Shown piece by piece: positions 17,375-26,682 of a DNA stretch of 64,000 nucleotides (within the stretch, counting starts at the first letter, position 1; the number at the start of each line of letters is the position of its first letter). The stretch comes from Psychrobacter sp. 1044 (lineage in GTDB: Bacteria > Pseudomonadota > Gammaproteobacteria > Pseudomonadales > Moraxellaceae), in NCBI RefSeq assembly GCF_904846525.1, contig NZ_CAJHAZ010000004.1:124001-188000 (forward strand), written 5' to 3'. Below the pieces are notes generated by a model. The model did no database searches, was not told where the DNA came from, and saw only the letters and a list, made by a program, of their open reading frames with translations. The position numbers and the translations under genes are program-made.

Positions 17375-18715
17375 ATGTACACTGATTCAATGAAAGGCTC
17401 AGCAGACTCTAAATCAATTAATGCCAAGGCAATAAAGGCCAAGGCAAGGCTGGAGCATATAAAAAAATTACCAGTTGCTCAAGTTAAGACGCCGCCCGCC
17501 CAGCCTAGTAAGTCTTTAGAAAAAAGCAGTGCTTTTAGCCAAGATGTTGAGACAAATACGGCTACTAGTCCTTATTTTAGTGTGCAAGATTTAATCGTCG
17601 GTTATGACGATACGATTATCGTCAATGGTTTGTCATTGGAATTGAAGCAAGGCGAGATTGGTTGCTTTTTGGGTTATAGCGGCTGCGGCAAGACCACGGC
17701 ACTAAGAGCGATTGCAGGGTTGGAACAAAGCCGGGATGGTACGGTTCTCTTAAACAATCAATGTCTTACTGATAAAACTGACCGCAACTCATATGCAGTC
17801 GCACCCGCCAAACGCGGTATGGGCATGGTGTTTCAGGACTATGCGTTATTTGGGCATTTGAGCGTGGCAAAAAACATCGCTTTTGGTCTGAATAAATGGT
17901 CGGCCGCTGACAAAAAAGCCCGTGTCGCTGAGATGCTAGAGCTGGTTGAATTGTCTGAGCATGCTGACAAACGTCCAAATGAGCTGTCAGGTGGCCAACA
18001 GCAGCGGGTGGCATTAGCCCGTGCATTAGCGCCTAAGCCAAAACTATTACTACTTGATGAGCCGTTTTCTAATCTAGATGTGGTGCTACGTGAATCATTG
18101 GCAATGAATGTTCGTGATATTCTTAAACGCACCAATACCACGGCAATACTGGTCACTCATGATCAAAACGAAGCTTTTGCACTGGCTGATAAAGTGGGAG
18201 TGATGCATAAAGGTAAACTGGTACAGTGGGCAACCCCAAGCGAGCTATATCATGAGCCAATCAGTCCTTTTGTCGCTGAGTTTGTCGGCGAAGGTGCGAT
18301 GATAGATGGCATCATCAAAGAAGGCCATGTTGAGACGGCATTAGGCGATATCTATCGACGTATGGAAGTATGCGATGAGTCAGGGTATCCACAGTATTGC
18401 GAGTATGATTATCCTAACGGCACACCGATTAAGGTGCTGGTGCGCCCTGATGATATCATTCATGACGATGAGAGCACACAAACCGCTTTAGTCGTTGGAC
18501 GCGTATTTCGCGGTGCCAACTATTTATATCGCTTGCAACTTGACGACGGGCAAACGGTACTGTCTTTAGTCGCCAGTCACCATAATCACGAGATTGGATC
18601 GCAGATTGGTATTTTACCTATCCTAGAGCATGTCGTGGTATTTGATGAAAAAGACATCAATGCGACGACTTGGTCAGAGTATGATAGGTCAGAGAGAGTT
18701 GATGAGACAGAGTAG
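17375..18715 (+). CDS. fbpC: Ferric iron ABC transporter, ATP-binding protein FbpC
   Basis: ATPase of the iron importer. Walker A is GYSGCGKTTALR, the signature LSGGQQQRVALARAL, Walker B LLLLDEPFSNLD, and the switch His is in LVTHDQNEA. A TOBE-like regulatory domain follows from about residue 305. It is 446 residues against about 350 for the family: the first 65 residues are a Lys/Ser/Ala-rich extension with no recognisable fold and no transmembrane segment. An internal start would remove it, but no other well-placed start is obvious. The 106-bp gap from fbpB suggests the same operon. Confidence 0.93.
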   Translation: MYTDSMKGSADSKSINAKAIKAKARLEHIKKLPVAQVKTPPAQPSKSLEKSSAFSQDVETNTATSPYFSVQDLIVGYDDTIIVNGLSLELKQGEIGCFLGYSGCGKTTALRAIAGLEQSRDGTVLLNNQCLTDKTDRNSYAVAPAKRGMGMVFQDYALFGHLSVAKNIAFGLNKWSAADKKARVAEMLELVELSEHADKRPNELSGGQQQRVALARALAPKPKLLLLDEPFSNLDVVLRESLAMNVRDILKRTNTTAILVTHDQNEAFALADKVGVMHKGKLVQWATPSELYHEPISPFVAEFVGEGAMIDGIIKEGHVETALGDIYRRMEVCDESGYPQYCEYDYPNGTPIKVLVRPDDIIHDDESTQTALVVGRVFRGANYLYRLQLDDGQTVLSLVASHHNHEIGSQIGILPILEHVVVFDEKDINATTWSEYDRSERVDETE

Positions 18716-18880
18716 TCTTCATAGTCGAAGCATGTCGCAGCATTTATAAGTGATTAGGGAATTAACCTCGCGACATGCACACAGTATGCTATTGACGCTT
18801 GGCTGCCTTGTATCTACTTTAAACTGCGGCGACTATATTAATTCATGTTTACGTCAAACAACAGGTGCTTGCACTTAAGC

Positions 18881-19753
18881 TTATCGTGTCGCCAATATGT
18901 GCAAATAACGTCCCAACCATTTATACGGCTCTAATTGCGAGTAGCGCAGCTCCATGCGTATCACGGCCTCTGGGTCATTGTGTCCACCACGCTTAAGCGG
19001 GGTATAATCATGGAATACGCGCAGACCGCTGGTGCGTATGGTCTGATAATGATGCGCAGTCAACCAAGATTCGACTTCTTCTTTGGCAACAGGATGGTTG
19101 GGCGTGAGGCTTTTTTTGTTGTCCGCCTTATATTCTGTATTATCGAGTAAGTTAAAATTCCCCATGATCAGATTGCGATAATCAAAGCTTGCTGGGTTAT
19201 AAAAGCATAAAGATAGCGCACCATTATCCGCTAATTGCTGATCAAAAAAGTCCATAACGCCAGCGGGCTCTGCCAACCATTCAAGCAGCGCATGACACAT
19301 GATTAAATCAAACTTTTCACTATTTTCTGTACCCAACTTTTCTGGCAGCTCCTGATAAGGGCAAACGTACCATGTGATATCGAGATTTTCGTCTATCTGC
19401 GCGGCACTCGCTTTCGCTTTTTCTAGCATATTAGCTGAGATATCATTGATGACCAATGTATGACCTTGAGCTGCAAGCTCTATTGCAATCTGTGCCAGCC
19501 CTGCACCCACATCCAAAATACGTAAAGGTCGCCCAAGGCTTTCACTCATTTGCGCGCTATATTCAAAGATATCACGGCGTAGCACCGCCAATCGAATATC
19601 GCCTTTTAAGCCACCGTAGACCTTTTTTTCAAAATGATCCGCAATCGCCTCGAAGCTACGATCGGCACGTATATCGCCTGATGCGTCGATTGGTTGTGTC
19701 AGATCAACCGATTGGTTGTCATGTTCTTTGGTACTTTCATTATTGGTTTGCAT
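18881..19753 (-). CDS. cmoM: tRNA 5-carboxymethoxyuridine methyltransferase CmoM
   Basis: Class I SAM methyltransferase that esterifies cmo5U34 to mcmo5U34 in certain tRNAs. It resembles E. coli CmoM (formerly SmtA) throughout: FEAIADHFEKKVYGGLKGDI, motif I ILDVGAGLAQIAIELA, MCHALLEWLAEP, LCFYNPASFDYRNLIMGNF and RVFHDYTPLKRGGHNDPEAV. At 290 residues it is about 30 longer because of a hydrophilic N-terminal extension. It is convergent with fbpC and about 320 bp from a divergent hydrolase gene. Likely substrates include the TAC-anticodon Val and TAG-anticodon Leu tRNAs encoded in this window. Confidence 0.9.
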   Translation of the reverse strand: MQTNNESTKEHDNQSVDLTQPIDASGDIRADRSFEAIADHFEKKVYGGLKGDIRLAVLRRDIFEYSAQMSESLGRPLRILDVGAGLAQIAIELAAQGHTLVINDISANMLEKAKASAAQIDENLDITWYVCPYQELPEKLGTENSEKFDLIMCHALLEWLAEPAGVMDFFDQQLADNGALSLCFYNPASFDYRNLIMGNFNLLDNTEYKADNKKSLTPNHPVAKEEVESWLTAHHYQTIRTSGLRVFHDYTPLKRGGHNDPEAVIRMELRYSQLEPYKWLGRYLHILATR

Positions 19754-20075
19754 AAAGCGCTATCTGTATTAGGGTGGTATTTTGGAACATCGTACAACAA
19801 AGACAAAATCTAAGCTAGGTTTGACAATAATACTAATTTTACCATAGCGTCAAAGATGCCATTAAATACCTGTTTTCCAGTAGCTTTTCACAATATTTTA
19901 CGGTATAAGTAGTAAGGTTTAAGAAACAATTATTGAGTAAGTTTTATTGAAAATATTTGATACTTCACTGTATTCGATAAAAACCAATCGATAAAAAGAG
20001 TCTGCCATACTGAATTTTTTTATTGTCAAGGACTCTCAGCAAACGTCTGATCTACCACCGCTAAGGACAGCAACC
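19754..20075. other. Divergent intergenic region, no gene seen
   Basis: AT-rich region between cmoM (minus) and the hydrolase gene (plus). A TTGACA at 19821-19826 faces plus, but the matching -10 is poor. AAGGA at 20063-20067 is the ribosome site of the hydrolase gene. No repeats or RNA structures stood out. Confidence 0.4.
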
Positions 20076-21773
20076 ATGATCGTATCTAAATCTACTACCG
20101 CTGTAAATAACAAATCATCTAGCAGTACCCATCAATCAGTATCCATTACGACGAGCAAGCCTGTGATGCTGCGCTGCCTATTATCCGTCGCTATTGCCAG
20201 TAGCTTGCTACTCGTCGGTTGTGGCGATGACAATGACTTTGATGCTGTCATAGGCTCTGACTCTGCGACGTCAGTTAAATCAATCAGCTCATTTAACACC
20301 GCGCAAATAAATACCCAGTTTGGTCTTGATGGTACGGCAACCCCTGATGCCAAATGCGATATCAAAATCGAAAAAGTCAGCTATCCGACAGTAGGAGCCG
20401 CGGGTGAGCGTACCAACGCGACAGCAGCTTTGATGCTACCAAGTGGCGACAGTGCTGACTGTCAAGGCGATCGACCTATCTTGCTGTATGCCCATGGTAC
20501 AACTACGGACAAAGGCTACGATTTTAGTCAAGTCGCTAATCCTCAAAATCCAGCCGCTGGTGAGTCGACATTAATCGCTGCCAACTTTGCCGCTCAAGGC
20601 TACATCGTCGTTGCACCAAACTATGCTGGTTACGATGAGTCTGATCTTGATTACCATCCATACCTTGTGGCTGAACAACAAGCCACTGACATGGCTGATG
20701 CGTTAGACAGTGCCCGTACCATCATTGCAAGACAACAGCGCGCTAATGATCCTGACTACACCAACCTTGATGACTCTGGTAAGTTATTCATCAGTGGTTA
20801 CTCACAGGGCGGGCATGTGGCGATGGCAACTGCAAGAATGTTCGAGAAAAATGATGAGCCTGTCACTGCCATTGCACCTTTATCAGGGCCTTATGCACTG
20901 GCAGCGTTCGGTGATGCAATATTTTCGGGTAACGTCAATATCGGCGCATCGCGTTTTGCACCGCTACTGGCATCTGGTCTCCAAAATGCGTATGGCAATG
21001 TCTATAACAATACTGCTGATATATTCACTGCCAATTATGCAAACACACAATTACCAAGTTTATTGAGCTTTGGTGAGTTGGTCGCTGCTAATAAACTGCC
21101 CGATAATGCGCTGTTTGAAAAAGATCCTGAAAACAATCCTACGCTTGATCTTCTACCAGCGCCTACCGTTCCCTTTGCCTCTATTGGCTTCGCGGATGAT
21201 AACTATCTGATCAAAACAGACTTCCGTACCGCTTATGTCGCAGATGCATTACAGAACCCTGATAGCCTAATCGCGATGACAGGAGCATTACCAGCAGCCA
21301 ATCCACAAAACAACTTACGAAAAGCCTTAAAAGCCAATGATCTACGTGGGTATGTACCAAAAATGCCAACTCTGTTATGTGGTGGCAATCAAGATCCAAC
21401 GGTTTTTTATGACCTAAATACCAGTTCAATGGCCGCTATTATTCAAGGGAGTGTCGCACAAAATCCAGCCCTTACCCTTACCGTTAACGTGACAGTATTA
21501 GATGTTGATGCGACGACAGCTAATGATCGTCCTAATACTCCTAATGTTCAACTTATTGGACAGGCGTCCATGAACCAATGGAATATTAATTCTGTGGTAA
21601 CAAGTGTTCAAAGTAACTTTGTTCAAAATCTTCAACGCGTAGTAGCTGCAGGAGCACAGCAAGGCATACCTGCAAGCGTTGCTGTATTGGGCAACTATCA
21701 CGGCGGTCTGGTCAGTACGGCTTGTACGCAAGCCACACGTGAGTTCTTTAATCAGGAATTTAAACCTGCTTAA
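20076..21773 (+). CDS. Secreted lipoprotein alpha/beta hydrolase (lipase/esterase-like)
   Basis: Predicted lipoprotein esterase or lipase. The N-terminus has a 30-residue Ser/Thr-rich stretch, then a hydrophobic core and lipobox (LLLVGC, Cys49). The hydrolase part has LLYAHGTTTDKGYD (oxyanion region), nucleophile elbow ISGYSQGGHVAMA, probable acid GGNQDPTVFYD and probable catalytic His in GNYHGG near the C-terminus, giving a complete Ser-Asp-His set. This arrangement resembles secretory lipases and bacterial polyester or feruloyl-type esterases, but the substrate cannot be read from sequence. ATG 20076 has AAGGA 8 bp upstream; the ATG of MLRCLL (residue 31) is an alternative that would give a normal-length signal peptide. 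Confidence 0.82.
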   Translation: MIVSKSTTAVNNKSSSSTHQSVSITTSKPVMLRCLLSVAIASSLLLVGCGDDNDFDAVIGSDSATSVKSISSFNTAQINTQFGLDGTATPDAKCDIKIEKVSYPTVGAAGERTNATAALMLPSGDSADCQGDRPILLYAHGTTTDKGYDFSQVANPQNPAAGESTLIAANFAAQGYIVVAPNYAGYDESDLDYHPYLVAEQQATDMADALDSARTIIARQQRANDPDYTNLDDSGKLFISGYSQGGHVAMATARMFEKNDEPVTAIAPLSGPYALAAFGDAIFSGNVNIGASRFAPLLASGLQNAYGNVYNNTADIFTANYANTQLPSLLSFGELVAANKLPDNALFEKDPENNPTLDLLPAPTVPFASIGFADDNYLIKTDFRTAYVADALQNPDSLIAMTGALPAANPQNNLRKALKANDLRGYVPKMPTLLCGGNQDPTVFYDLNTSSMAAIIQGSVAQNPALTLTVNVTVLDVDATTANDRPNTPNVQLIGQASMNQWNINSVVTSVQSNFVQNLQRVVAAGAQQGIPASVAVLGNYHGGLVSTACTQATREFFNQEFKPA

Positions 21774-21812
21774 TAGAGGTCATTTTAACCATAAAAAATA
21801 GCCTGACTATCG

Positions 21813-21843
21813 AAAAAACTGTATCCACTGGATACAGTTTTTT
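21813..21843 (+). terminator. Intrinsic terminator after the hydrolase gene
   Basis: Perfect 14-bp arms with a 3-nt loop, A-run on the left and T-run on the right. It separates the hydrolase gene from the small secreted-protein gene 36 bp later. Confidence 0.9.
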
Positions 21844-21878
21844 CATGAATATCATTTAATCATCAATAAGAGAAAAAT

Positions 21879-22058
21879 ATGAAATCGATAATATTATCAC
21901 TAATTGCCTGTGTCTTTATCATAGCTCCGATCAGTCAAGCACAGGCTAAGAATACACCTTGTTCGGGCAAAATGGGCGGCGTATCTCACTGCTCAAAAGA
22001 TGGTAAATTTGTTTGCAAAAATGGCAAAATCAGTCAATCAAAACAAGTATGTCGTTAA
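21879..22058 (+). CDS. Small secreted cysteine-rich protein, 59 residues
   Basis: Unrecognised function. The frame begins MKSIILSLIACVFIIAPI with a signal peptide probably cleaved after AQA. The mature part is about 36 residues, basic, with four Cys (NTPCSGKMGGVSHCSKDGKF, then FVCKNGKISQSK and a final VCR), which would suit two disulfides in the periplasm. The spacing CSGKxGGxxHC...GKxxCxxGxxSxxKxxC resembles a small domain I associate with uncharacterised gamma-proteobacterial proteins, from memory. The ribosome site is weak (AGAGAAAA). A terminator just upstream means it must have its own promoter or depend on read-through. Confidence 0.65.
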   Translation: MKSIILSLIACVFIIAPISQAQAKNTPCSGKMGGVSHCSKDGKFVCKNGKISQSKQVCR

Positions 22059-22363
22059 AGTTGTTTTTACCCTTGTTATTAGAGTGAAAAAAACCGCTAA
22101 TCAGCTGTTTTGCTTAATTTTAATAACAGCCAGACGCCCCTAAATCAGCAAATTTGTGCTAAAATAGCTTCTTTAATTGAACATTATTTTTAACAAAAAC
22201 CGTATCACTATTTTCCTATTGTTTTGCACCTTTGACAGTGCTTTTTTAGGGTCACTATTCTGATAGTAGCTGCGCATTGATGCAGCTATATTTTTGTATA
22301 ACCCATGAGTATCTTGAACAAACGTGTCAACATTAGAAAAACAATGTGAGTGAAGGAGTGTAT
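22059..22363 (+). promoter_or_regulatory. gyrA leader region with a terminator-like hairpin
   Basis: About 300 bp without a gene. Near the end lies a hairpin with 7-bp perfect arms (TAGCTGC at 22267-22273, GCAGCTA at 22282-22288), followed by TATATTTTTG, which looks like a weak intrinsic terminator or attenuator 75 bp before the gyrA start. I could not place the gyrA promoter with confidence. Confidence 0.4.
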
Positions 22364-25183
22364 ATGAGCGAATCGGTCAGTCCTATTGGCATCGTAGAGG
22401 AACTAAAGCAATCCTATCTGGATTATGCGATGAGCGTGATTGTCTCGCGTGCGCTGCCTGATGTGCGTGATGGGTTCAAACCTGTACACCGCCGTGTGAT
22501 GTACGCCATGCACGTGCTATCTAACGACTATAATAAGCCATATAAGAAGTCTGCACGTGTCGTCGGCGATGTCATTGGTAAATATCACCCACATGGCGAT
22601 AGTGCGGTCTATGATGCTATTGTGCGGATGGCGCAGGATTTTAGTTTGCGTTATCCGATGGTTGACGGTCAAGGTAACTTTGGTTCGATCGATGATGATC
22701 CTCCGGCTGCCATGCGTTATACCGAAGTACGTATGACCAAGCTTACGCATCAGATGCTTGCTGATTTAGACAAAGACACAGTTGATTGGGAAGACAACTA
22801 CGATGGTTCTGAGCGTATGCCTAGCGTCATGCCCGCGCGTGTTCCAAACTTACTAATTAATGGTGCGACTGGTATTGCTGTTGGTATGGCGACTAATATG
22901 GCACCGCACAACCTGACAGAAGTGATTAATGCTTGTTTGGCTTATGCCGAAAACCCGCAAGTATCAGCTGAAGAGTTGATGTCACACATCTCAGGTCCTG
23001 ACTTTCCTACAGGCGGTATCATTTATGGTCGCGCTGGTATTTTAGATGCTTATCGCACGGGTAAAGGTCGTTTGCACATCCGTGGTCGCTATCATATTGA
23101 AGCCATGAGTGATACGGGTGTCAACCGCGATCGTGAGCGTATTGTCTTTACCGAAGTACCTTATCAATCTAATAAAGCCAAAATGATTGAGCGTATCGCA
23201 GAACTCGTACGTGATAAAAAGATTGAAGGTATTAGCGAGATTCGTGATGAATCTGACAAAGATGGTATGCGTATCGCCATTGATTTGCGTCGTGGTGAGA
23301 CAGCTGAAGTTATCGTTAATAACTTGTTCTTGCAAACGCCGCTCGAATCAAGCTTTAGTATCAATATGGTGGCGCTTGATAATGGTCAGCCGAAATTACT
23401 GACTTTGCGTCAGCTGATTGCCGCCTTTGTACGTCATCGCCAAGAAGTGGTGACACGCCGTACGATTTATGAGTTAAACAAAGCACGCGTACGTGGTCAT
23501 TTGCTCGAAGGTTTGACTGTTGCGTTAGCCAATATCGACGAGATTATTGCAACAATTAAAGCCTCTGCAAACCGCGGTTTGGCACGTGAAAGCTTATTAA
23601 ATAATACGTGGGGTTCAGGTAGCGTGGTGGCGATGCTTACCGCTGCTGGTAGTCAATCTGTGCGTCCTGACTATATCGAAGGCGAAGATCCTAAAGCACC
23701 ATTTGGCTTGATTGAGGGCGAAGAACGTTATCGCTTATCACTTGAGCAGGTCAACGCAATTTTAGATATGCAATTGCATCGTCTAACGGGTCTTGAGCAA
23801 GACAAGTTGACCGAAGAATATCAGGATTTGCTACGTGAAATCGCTCATTTAGAGTCTATTCTTGGTGATTTTGATAAGCTAATGACCATTATATCCAATG
23901 AGATGATTGAGATTCGTGATAACTTTGGTGATGAGCGCCGTACCGATATTATTGACTCACGTACTGACTTTAACCGTGAAGATTTGATTCCTGAACAGAC
24001 GGTTGTCATGACGGTCTCGCGTACTGGTTATGCAAAAACTCAGCCGATTGATGATTATGTCGCGCAAAAACGTGGCGGTAAGGGCAAGTCTGCAACGGCA
24101 ATGAAAGAAGATGATGTGATTGATCATTTGGTGGTGACCTCAACGCACGCTACCGTATTATGCTTCACGGATAGCGGTCGTGTCTTTAGCTTACGTGGTT
24201 TTGAAGTGCCGATTGCCAGTCGCGGTGCTCGTGGTCGTCCATTAGTGAATTTAATTGGCTTAAATCCTGATGAAACGGTCACTACGATACTACCGATTCC
24301 AAAAATAGTGGAAGAGCTATCGGTAAAAGGTGAAGCGTTAACAGAGGCTCTAATAGATGGGGATGATGATCTATTAGACGACAGCACGCAAGCAGAGCCA
24401 CCTTTTGTGTTCTTTGCAACTGCCAATGGTACGGTGAAGCGGGTAGAGCTTAAGCAGTTTGCCAATATTCGCTCGAACGGCTTGATTGCGGTTGGACTAG
24501 AAGAGGGCGATAAGCTGGTCAGTGCTCGTATCACTAATGGTAGCCAAGAAGTGATGTTGTTTGCATCCAGTGGTAAAGCCATTCGTTTTGATGAAAATGA
24601 TGCGCGTGTGATGGGTCGTACGGCTAAAGGTGTCCGTGGTATGCGTTTGGCGGCTAATGAGTCGATAAAATCATTGGTTGTGATCGAAGATGATGTACGC
24701 GAAATCCTTATTGCTTGTGAAAACGGCTTTGGTAAACGTACCTTTATCGATGAGTTCAATACCCAAAATCGTGGCGGCGGCGGTGTAATTGCCATCAAAA
24801 CCAGTGAGCGTAATGGTGCGCTAGTAAGAGCCACTAAGGTTGACTCTACAGACGATATTATTTTAATCTCTGACAAAGGTACGTTGGTTCGTACGCCCGT
24901 TGAGCATGTTGCTAGCTCTGGTCGTAATACGCAAGGTGTGACGCTGATTCGTCTATCAAAAGACGAGAAGCTGGTCGCTATGGCGCGTGTTGAGCATGAA
25001 GAAGGTGACGATGAGCTGGTTGATGCCATGAGAGAAGATGGTACATTTGATGTGGCAGGTCAAGAGCAGATAGATATTGATGCGGAGACTGGCAACACAG
25101 CAACGAATGACGTTATGGATATTGCTACTGACAATGAATTAGATGTTGACAGTACAGACGGTGAAAACGCAGGCGACGAATAA
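22364..25183 (+). CDS. gyrA: DNA gyrase subunit A
   Basis: Breaking and rejoining subunit of gyrase, 939 residues from the ATG at 22364, which has GAAGGAG upstream; an in-frame GTG at 22346 precedes that site and is unlikely. The catalytic Tyr is about residue 119 ([10 protein letters not shown]). The quinolone-resistance region reads [12 protein letters not shown], with Ser80 and Asp84 at the E. coli 83 and 87 places, the quinolone-sensitive form. The C-terminal pinwheel has the GyrA box QKRGGKG. An acidic tail of about 50 residues (Asp/Glu rich) ends the protein, and a short acidic insertion ([14 protein letters not shown]) interrupts one blade. Confidence 0.98.
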   Translation: MSESVSPIGIVEELKQSYLDYAMSVIVSRALPDVRDGFKPVHRRVMYAMHVLSNDYNKPYKKSARVVGDVIGKYHPHGDSAVYDAIVRMAQDFSLRYPMVDGQGNFGSIDDDPPAAMRYTEVRMTKLTHQMLADLDKDTVDWEDNYDGSERMPSVMPARVPNLLINGATGIAVGMATNMAPHNLTEVINACLAYAENPQVSAEELMSHISGPDFPTGGIIYGRAGILDAYRTGKGRLHIRGRYHIEAMSDTGVNRDRERIVFTEVPYQSNKAKMIERIAELVRDKKIEGISEIRDESDKDGMRIAIDLRRGETAEVIVNNLFLQTPLESSFSINMVALDNGQPKLLTLRQLIAAFVRHRQEVVTRRTIYELNKARVRGHLLEGLTVALANIDEIIATIKASANRGLARESLLNNTWGSGSVVAMLTAAGSQSVRPDYIEGEDPKAPFGLIEGEERYRLSLEQVNAILDMQLHRLTGLEQDKLTEEYQDLLREIAHLESILGDFDKLMTIISNEMIEIRDNFGDERRTDIIDSRTDFNREDLIPEQTVVMTVSRTGYAKTQPIDDYVAQKRGGKGKSATAMKEDDVIDHLVVTSTHATVLCFTDSGRVFSLRGFEVPIASRGARGRPLVNLIGLNPDETVTTILPIPKIVEELSVKGEALTEALIDGDDDLLDDSTQAEPPFVFFATANGTVKRVELKQFANIRSNGLIAVGLEEGDKLVSARITNGSQEVMLFASSGKAIRFDENDARVMGRTAKGVRGMRLAANESIKSLVVIEDDVREILIACENGFGKRTFIDEFNTQNRGGGGVIAIKTSERNGALVRATKVDSTDDIILISDKGTLVRTPVEHVASSGRNTQGVTLIRLSKDEKLVAMARVEHEEGDDELVDAMREDGTFDVAGQEQIDIDAETGNTATNDVMDIATDNELDVDSTDGENAGDE

Positions 25184-25231
25184 ATGTCTCAGTAGTTAGC
25201 TTTTTGATCTAGTCTTATATGATTGTTCTAT

Positions 25232-25270
25232 AAAAAGCCTCTGACGTTATCGTCGGAGGCTTTTATTTTT
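25232..25270 (+). terminator. Terminator after gyrA
   Basis: Stem of about 14 bp with one G-T pair (AAAAGCCTCTGACG / CGTCGGAGGCTTTT), a 4-nt loop, then a T-rich run. It closely resembles the terminator at 26597-26637. Confidence 0.9.
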
Positions 25271-25369
25271 TTCTGTACGTCATCTATTGTTAGAGTCTGC
25301 TTTTAAGTTTCCGCTGCTCTAATTTTTTATAAATAATGCCCATAAAGTTCTATTTTTAAGGCTGTTGTT

Positions 25370-26440
25370 ATGCTCTCGACCAATCAAACTTTTCAAGGAA
25401 CCCTTGCTTCGATATCATCGAGTTTTTTATTTTCGATGATGTTTGTGTTTGGGCTATTTATGCTGCCTTTGACAGGTACGCAGGTAGCCTCATGGCGCGT
25501 GCTCATGATGCTGCTAAGTTTGCTATTGTTGGTCAGTTTTACCAAGCAATGGCAACATGTTTTTGATTATTTGAAAACCTTAAAAACTCCGAAAGAGTGG
25601 CTGATATTTATTTTGCCCACACCGATTTTGGGTGTTCAAATTTGGCTATTTATGTGGGCACCAGTCAATGGCTTTGGTCTGGATGTCACCTTGGGCTATT
25701 TTTTATTACCGCTGGTGATGATAGTGCTGGGTCGTTTCTTTTATCACGAGCATATGAGTGCGTTACAGTGGGTGGCCGCGCTATGTGCAGCCTTAGGTAT
25801 TGGCTATGATATCTTTCAATATGGCTCAGTATCTTGGGTAACGTTGTTTGTGTGCTTGGGCTATCCACCCTATTATCTATTGCGGCGTAAACTGGCTGTG
25901 CCGCCTATCACAGGGCTGTTGTCTGACTTGGCTTTGTTAACGCCAGTGGTGCTCATTATGTTGTATTTTAGCGGCGGCTTTAGTACGGCAGCACAGGACA
26001 TCAAGTTCTGGTATTTATTACCACTGCTAGGAGCCTTTAGTGCGCTGGCGATGTCCTTAACCATGATTGCCAGTAGCAAATTACCTGTGTCATTATTTGG
26101 GGCGTTAAGCTATGTCGAGCCTATGCTGCTGTTTGTTTTATCTATCACCGTTCTAAGTCAAAGCCTCGATGAAGGCGGCTCTTTATTCATGTATGGTATG
26201 GTAAGTTTGGCGTTACTGGTGATGATTGCTGATAGTATAAAAGGTTATCTTAAGCGCCGCCGTGACAATCATTTGCATGGCTATCGAGAGCCACAAGTGG
26301 GTGGGTTTCCGCCGCGTCGTCGTTTCATAGATCAGCGTATTGATGGGGTTTTAACCGCGCATCGTTTTCGCAAGATTCGGCGCTATCAAAAAAAGATGGA
26401 TAGAATACAGCAAAAAATCGAGCAGTTGAGTGCAAAGTAA
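25370..26440 (+). CDS. rarD: RarD-type EamA-fold transporter, first tandem copy
   Basis: Inner membrane protein of the drug/metabolite transporter superfamily with about 10 transmembrane segments, closest in layout to RarD: TQVASWRVLMMLLSL, GYFLLPLVMIVLGRFFYHE and YPPYYLLRRKLAVPPITGL match RarD positions. Substrate unknown; RarD is named for chloramphenicol sensitivity. It is 356 residues, longer than the roughly 295 of E. coli RarD because of a basic cytoplasmic tail of about 60 residues (LHGYREPQVGGFPPRRR, then TAHRFRKIRRYQKKM). The tail is strongly conserved in the next gene. Own terminator upstream and downstream implies an independent transcript. Confidence 0.85.
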   Translation: MLSTNQTFQGTLASISSSFLFSMMFVFGLFMLPLTGTQVASWRVLMMLLSLLLLVSFTKQWQHVFDYLKTLKTPKEWLIFILPTPILGVQIWLFMWAPVNGFGLDVTLGYFLLPLVMIVLGRFFYHEHMSALQWVAALCAALGIGYDIFQYGSVSWVTLFVCLGYPPYYLLRRKLAVPPITGLLSDLALLTPVVLIMLYFSGGFSTAAQDIKFWYLLPLLGAFSALAMSLTMIASSKLPVSLFGALSYVEPMLLFVLSITVLSQSLDEGGSLFMYGMVSLALLVMIADSIKGYLKRRRDNHLHGYREPQVGGFPPRRRFIDQRIDGVLTAHRFRKIRRYQKKMDRIQQKIEQLSAK

Positions 26441-26596
26441 GATACTGAATGAATAGGCGCACGCTTTAGTGAAGCAGGTGTATTGCTTATCTATTCTGAC
26501 TTTGACATAATACTGACCATAAGATAAACACGATATATTCCAAGTATTTATCTCAATCTTATATGATAATGTTGTAGATAACAGAGTTTATAGATC

Positions 26597-26637
26597 AAAA
26601 AGCCTTCGACGTCCGCGTCGGAGGCTTTTGTTTTTTT
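26597..26637 (+). terminator. Terminator between the two rarD-like genes
   Basis: Stem AAAAGCCTTCGACG / CGTCGGAGGCTTTT with a 4-nt loop and a T-run. It is nearly the same as the terminator after gyrA, at the same place relative to the following rarD-like gene. Confidence 0.9.
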
Positions 26638-26682
26638 TCTAAAATTGCCAAGGACGTGCGCTCATTTTTCAAGGTTGTCGTT

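Noticed and set aside
22590..22620. Quinolone-resistance mutation in GyrA
   Set aside because: Ser80 and Asp84 (E. coli 83 and 87) are the sensitive residues.
24124..25029. 301-residue minus-strand frame inside gyrA
   Set aside because: Ser/Thr-rich antisense shadow of a strongly conserved gene; no start signals and no family resemblance.
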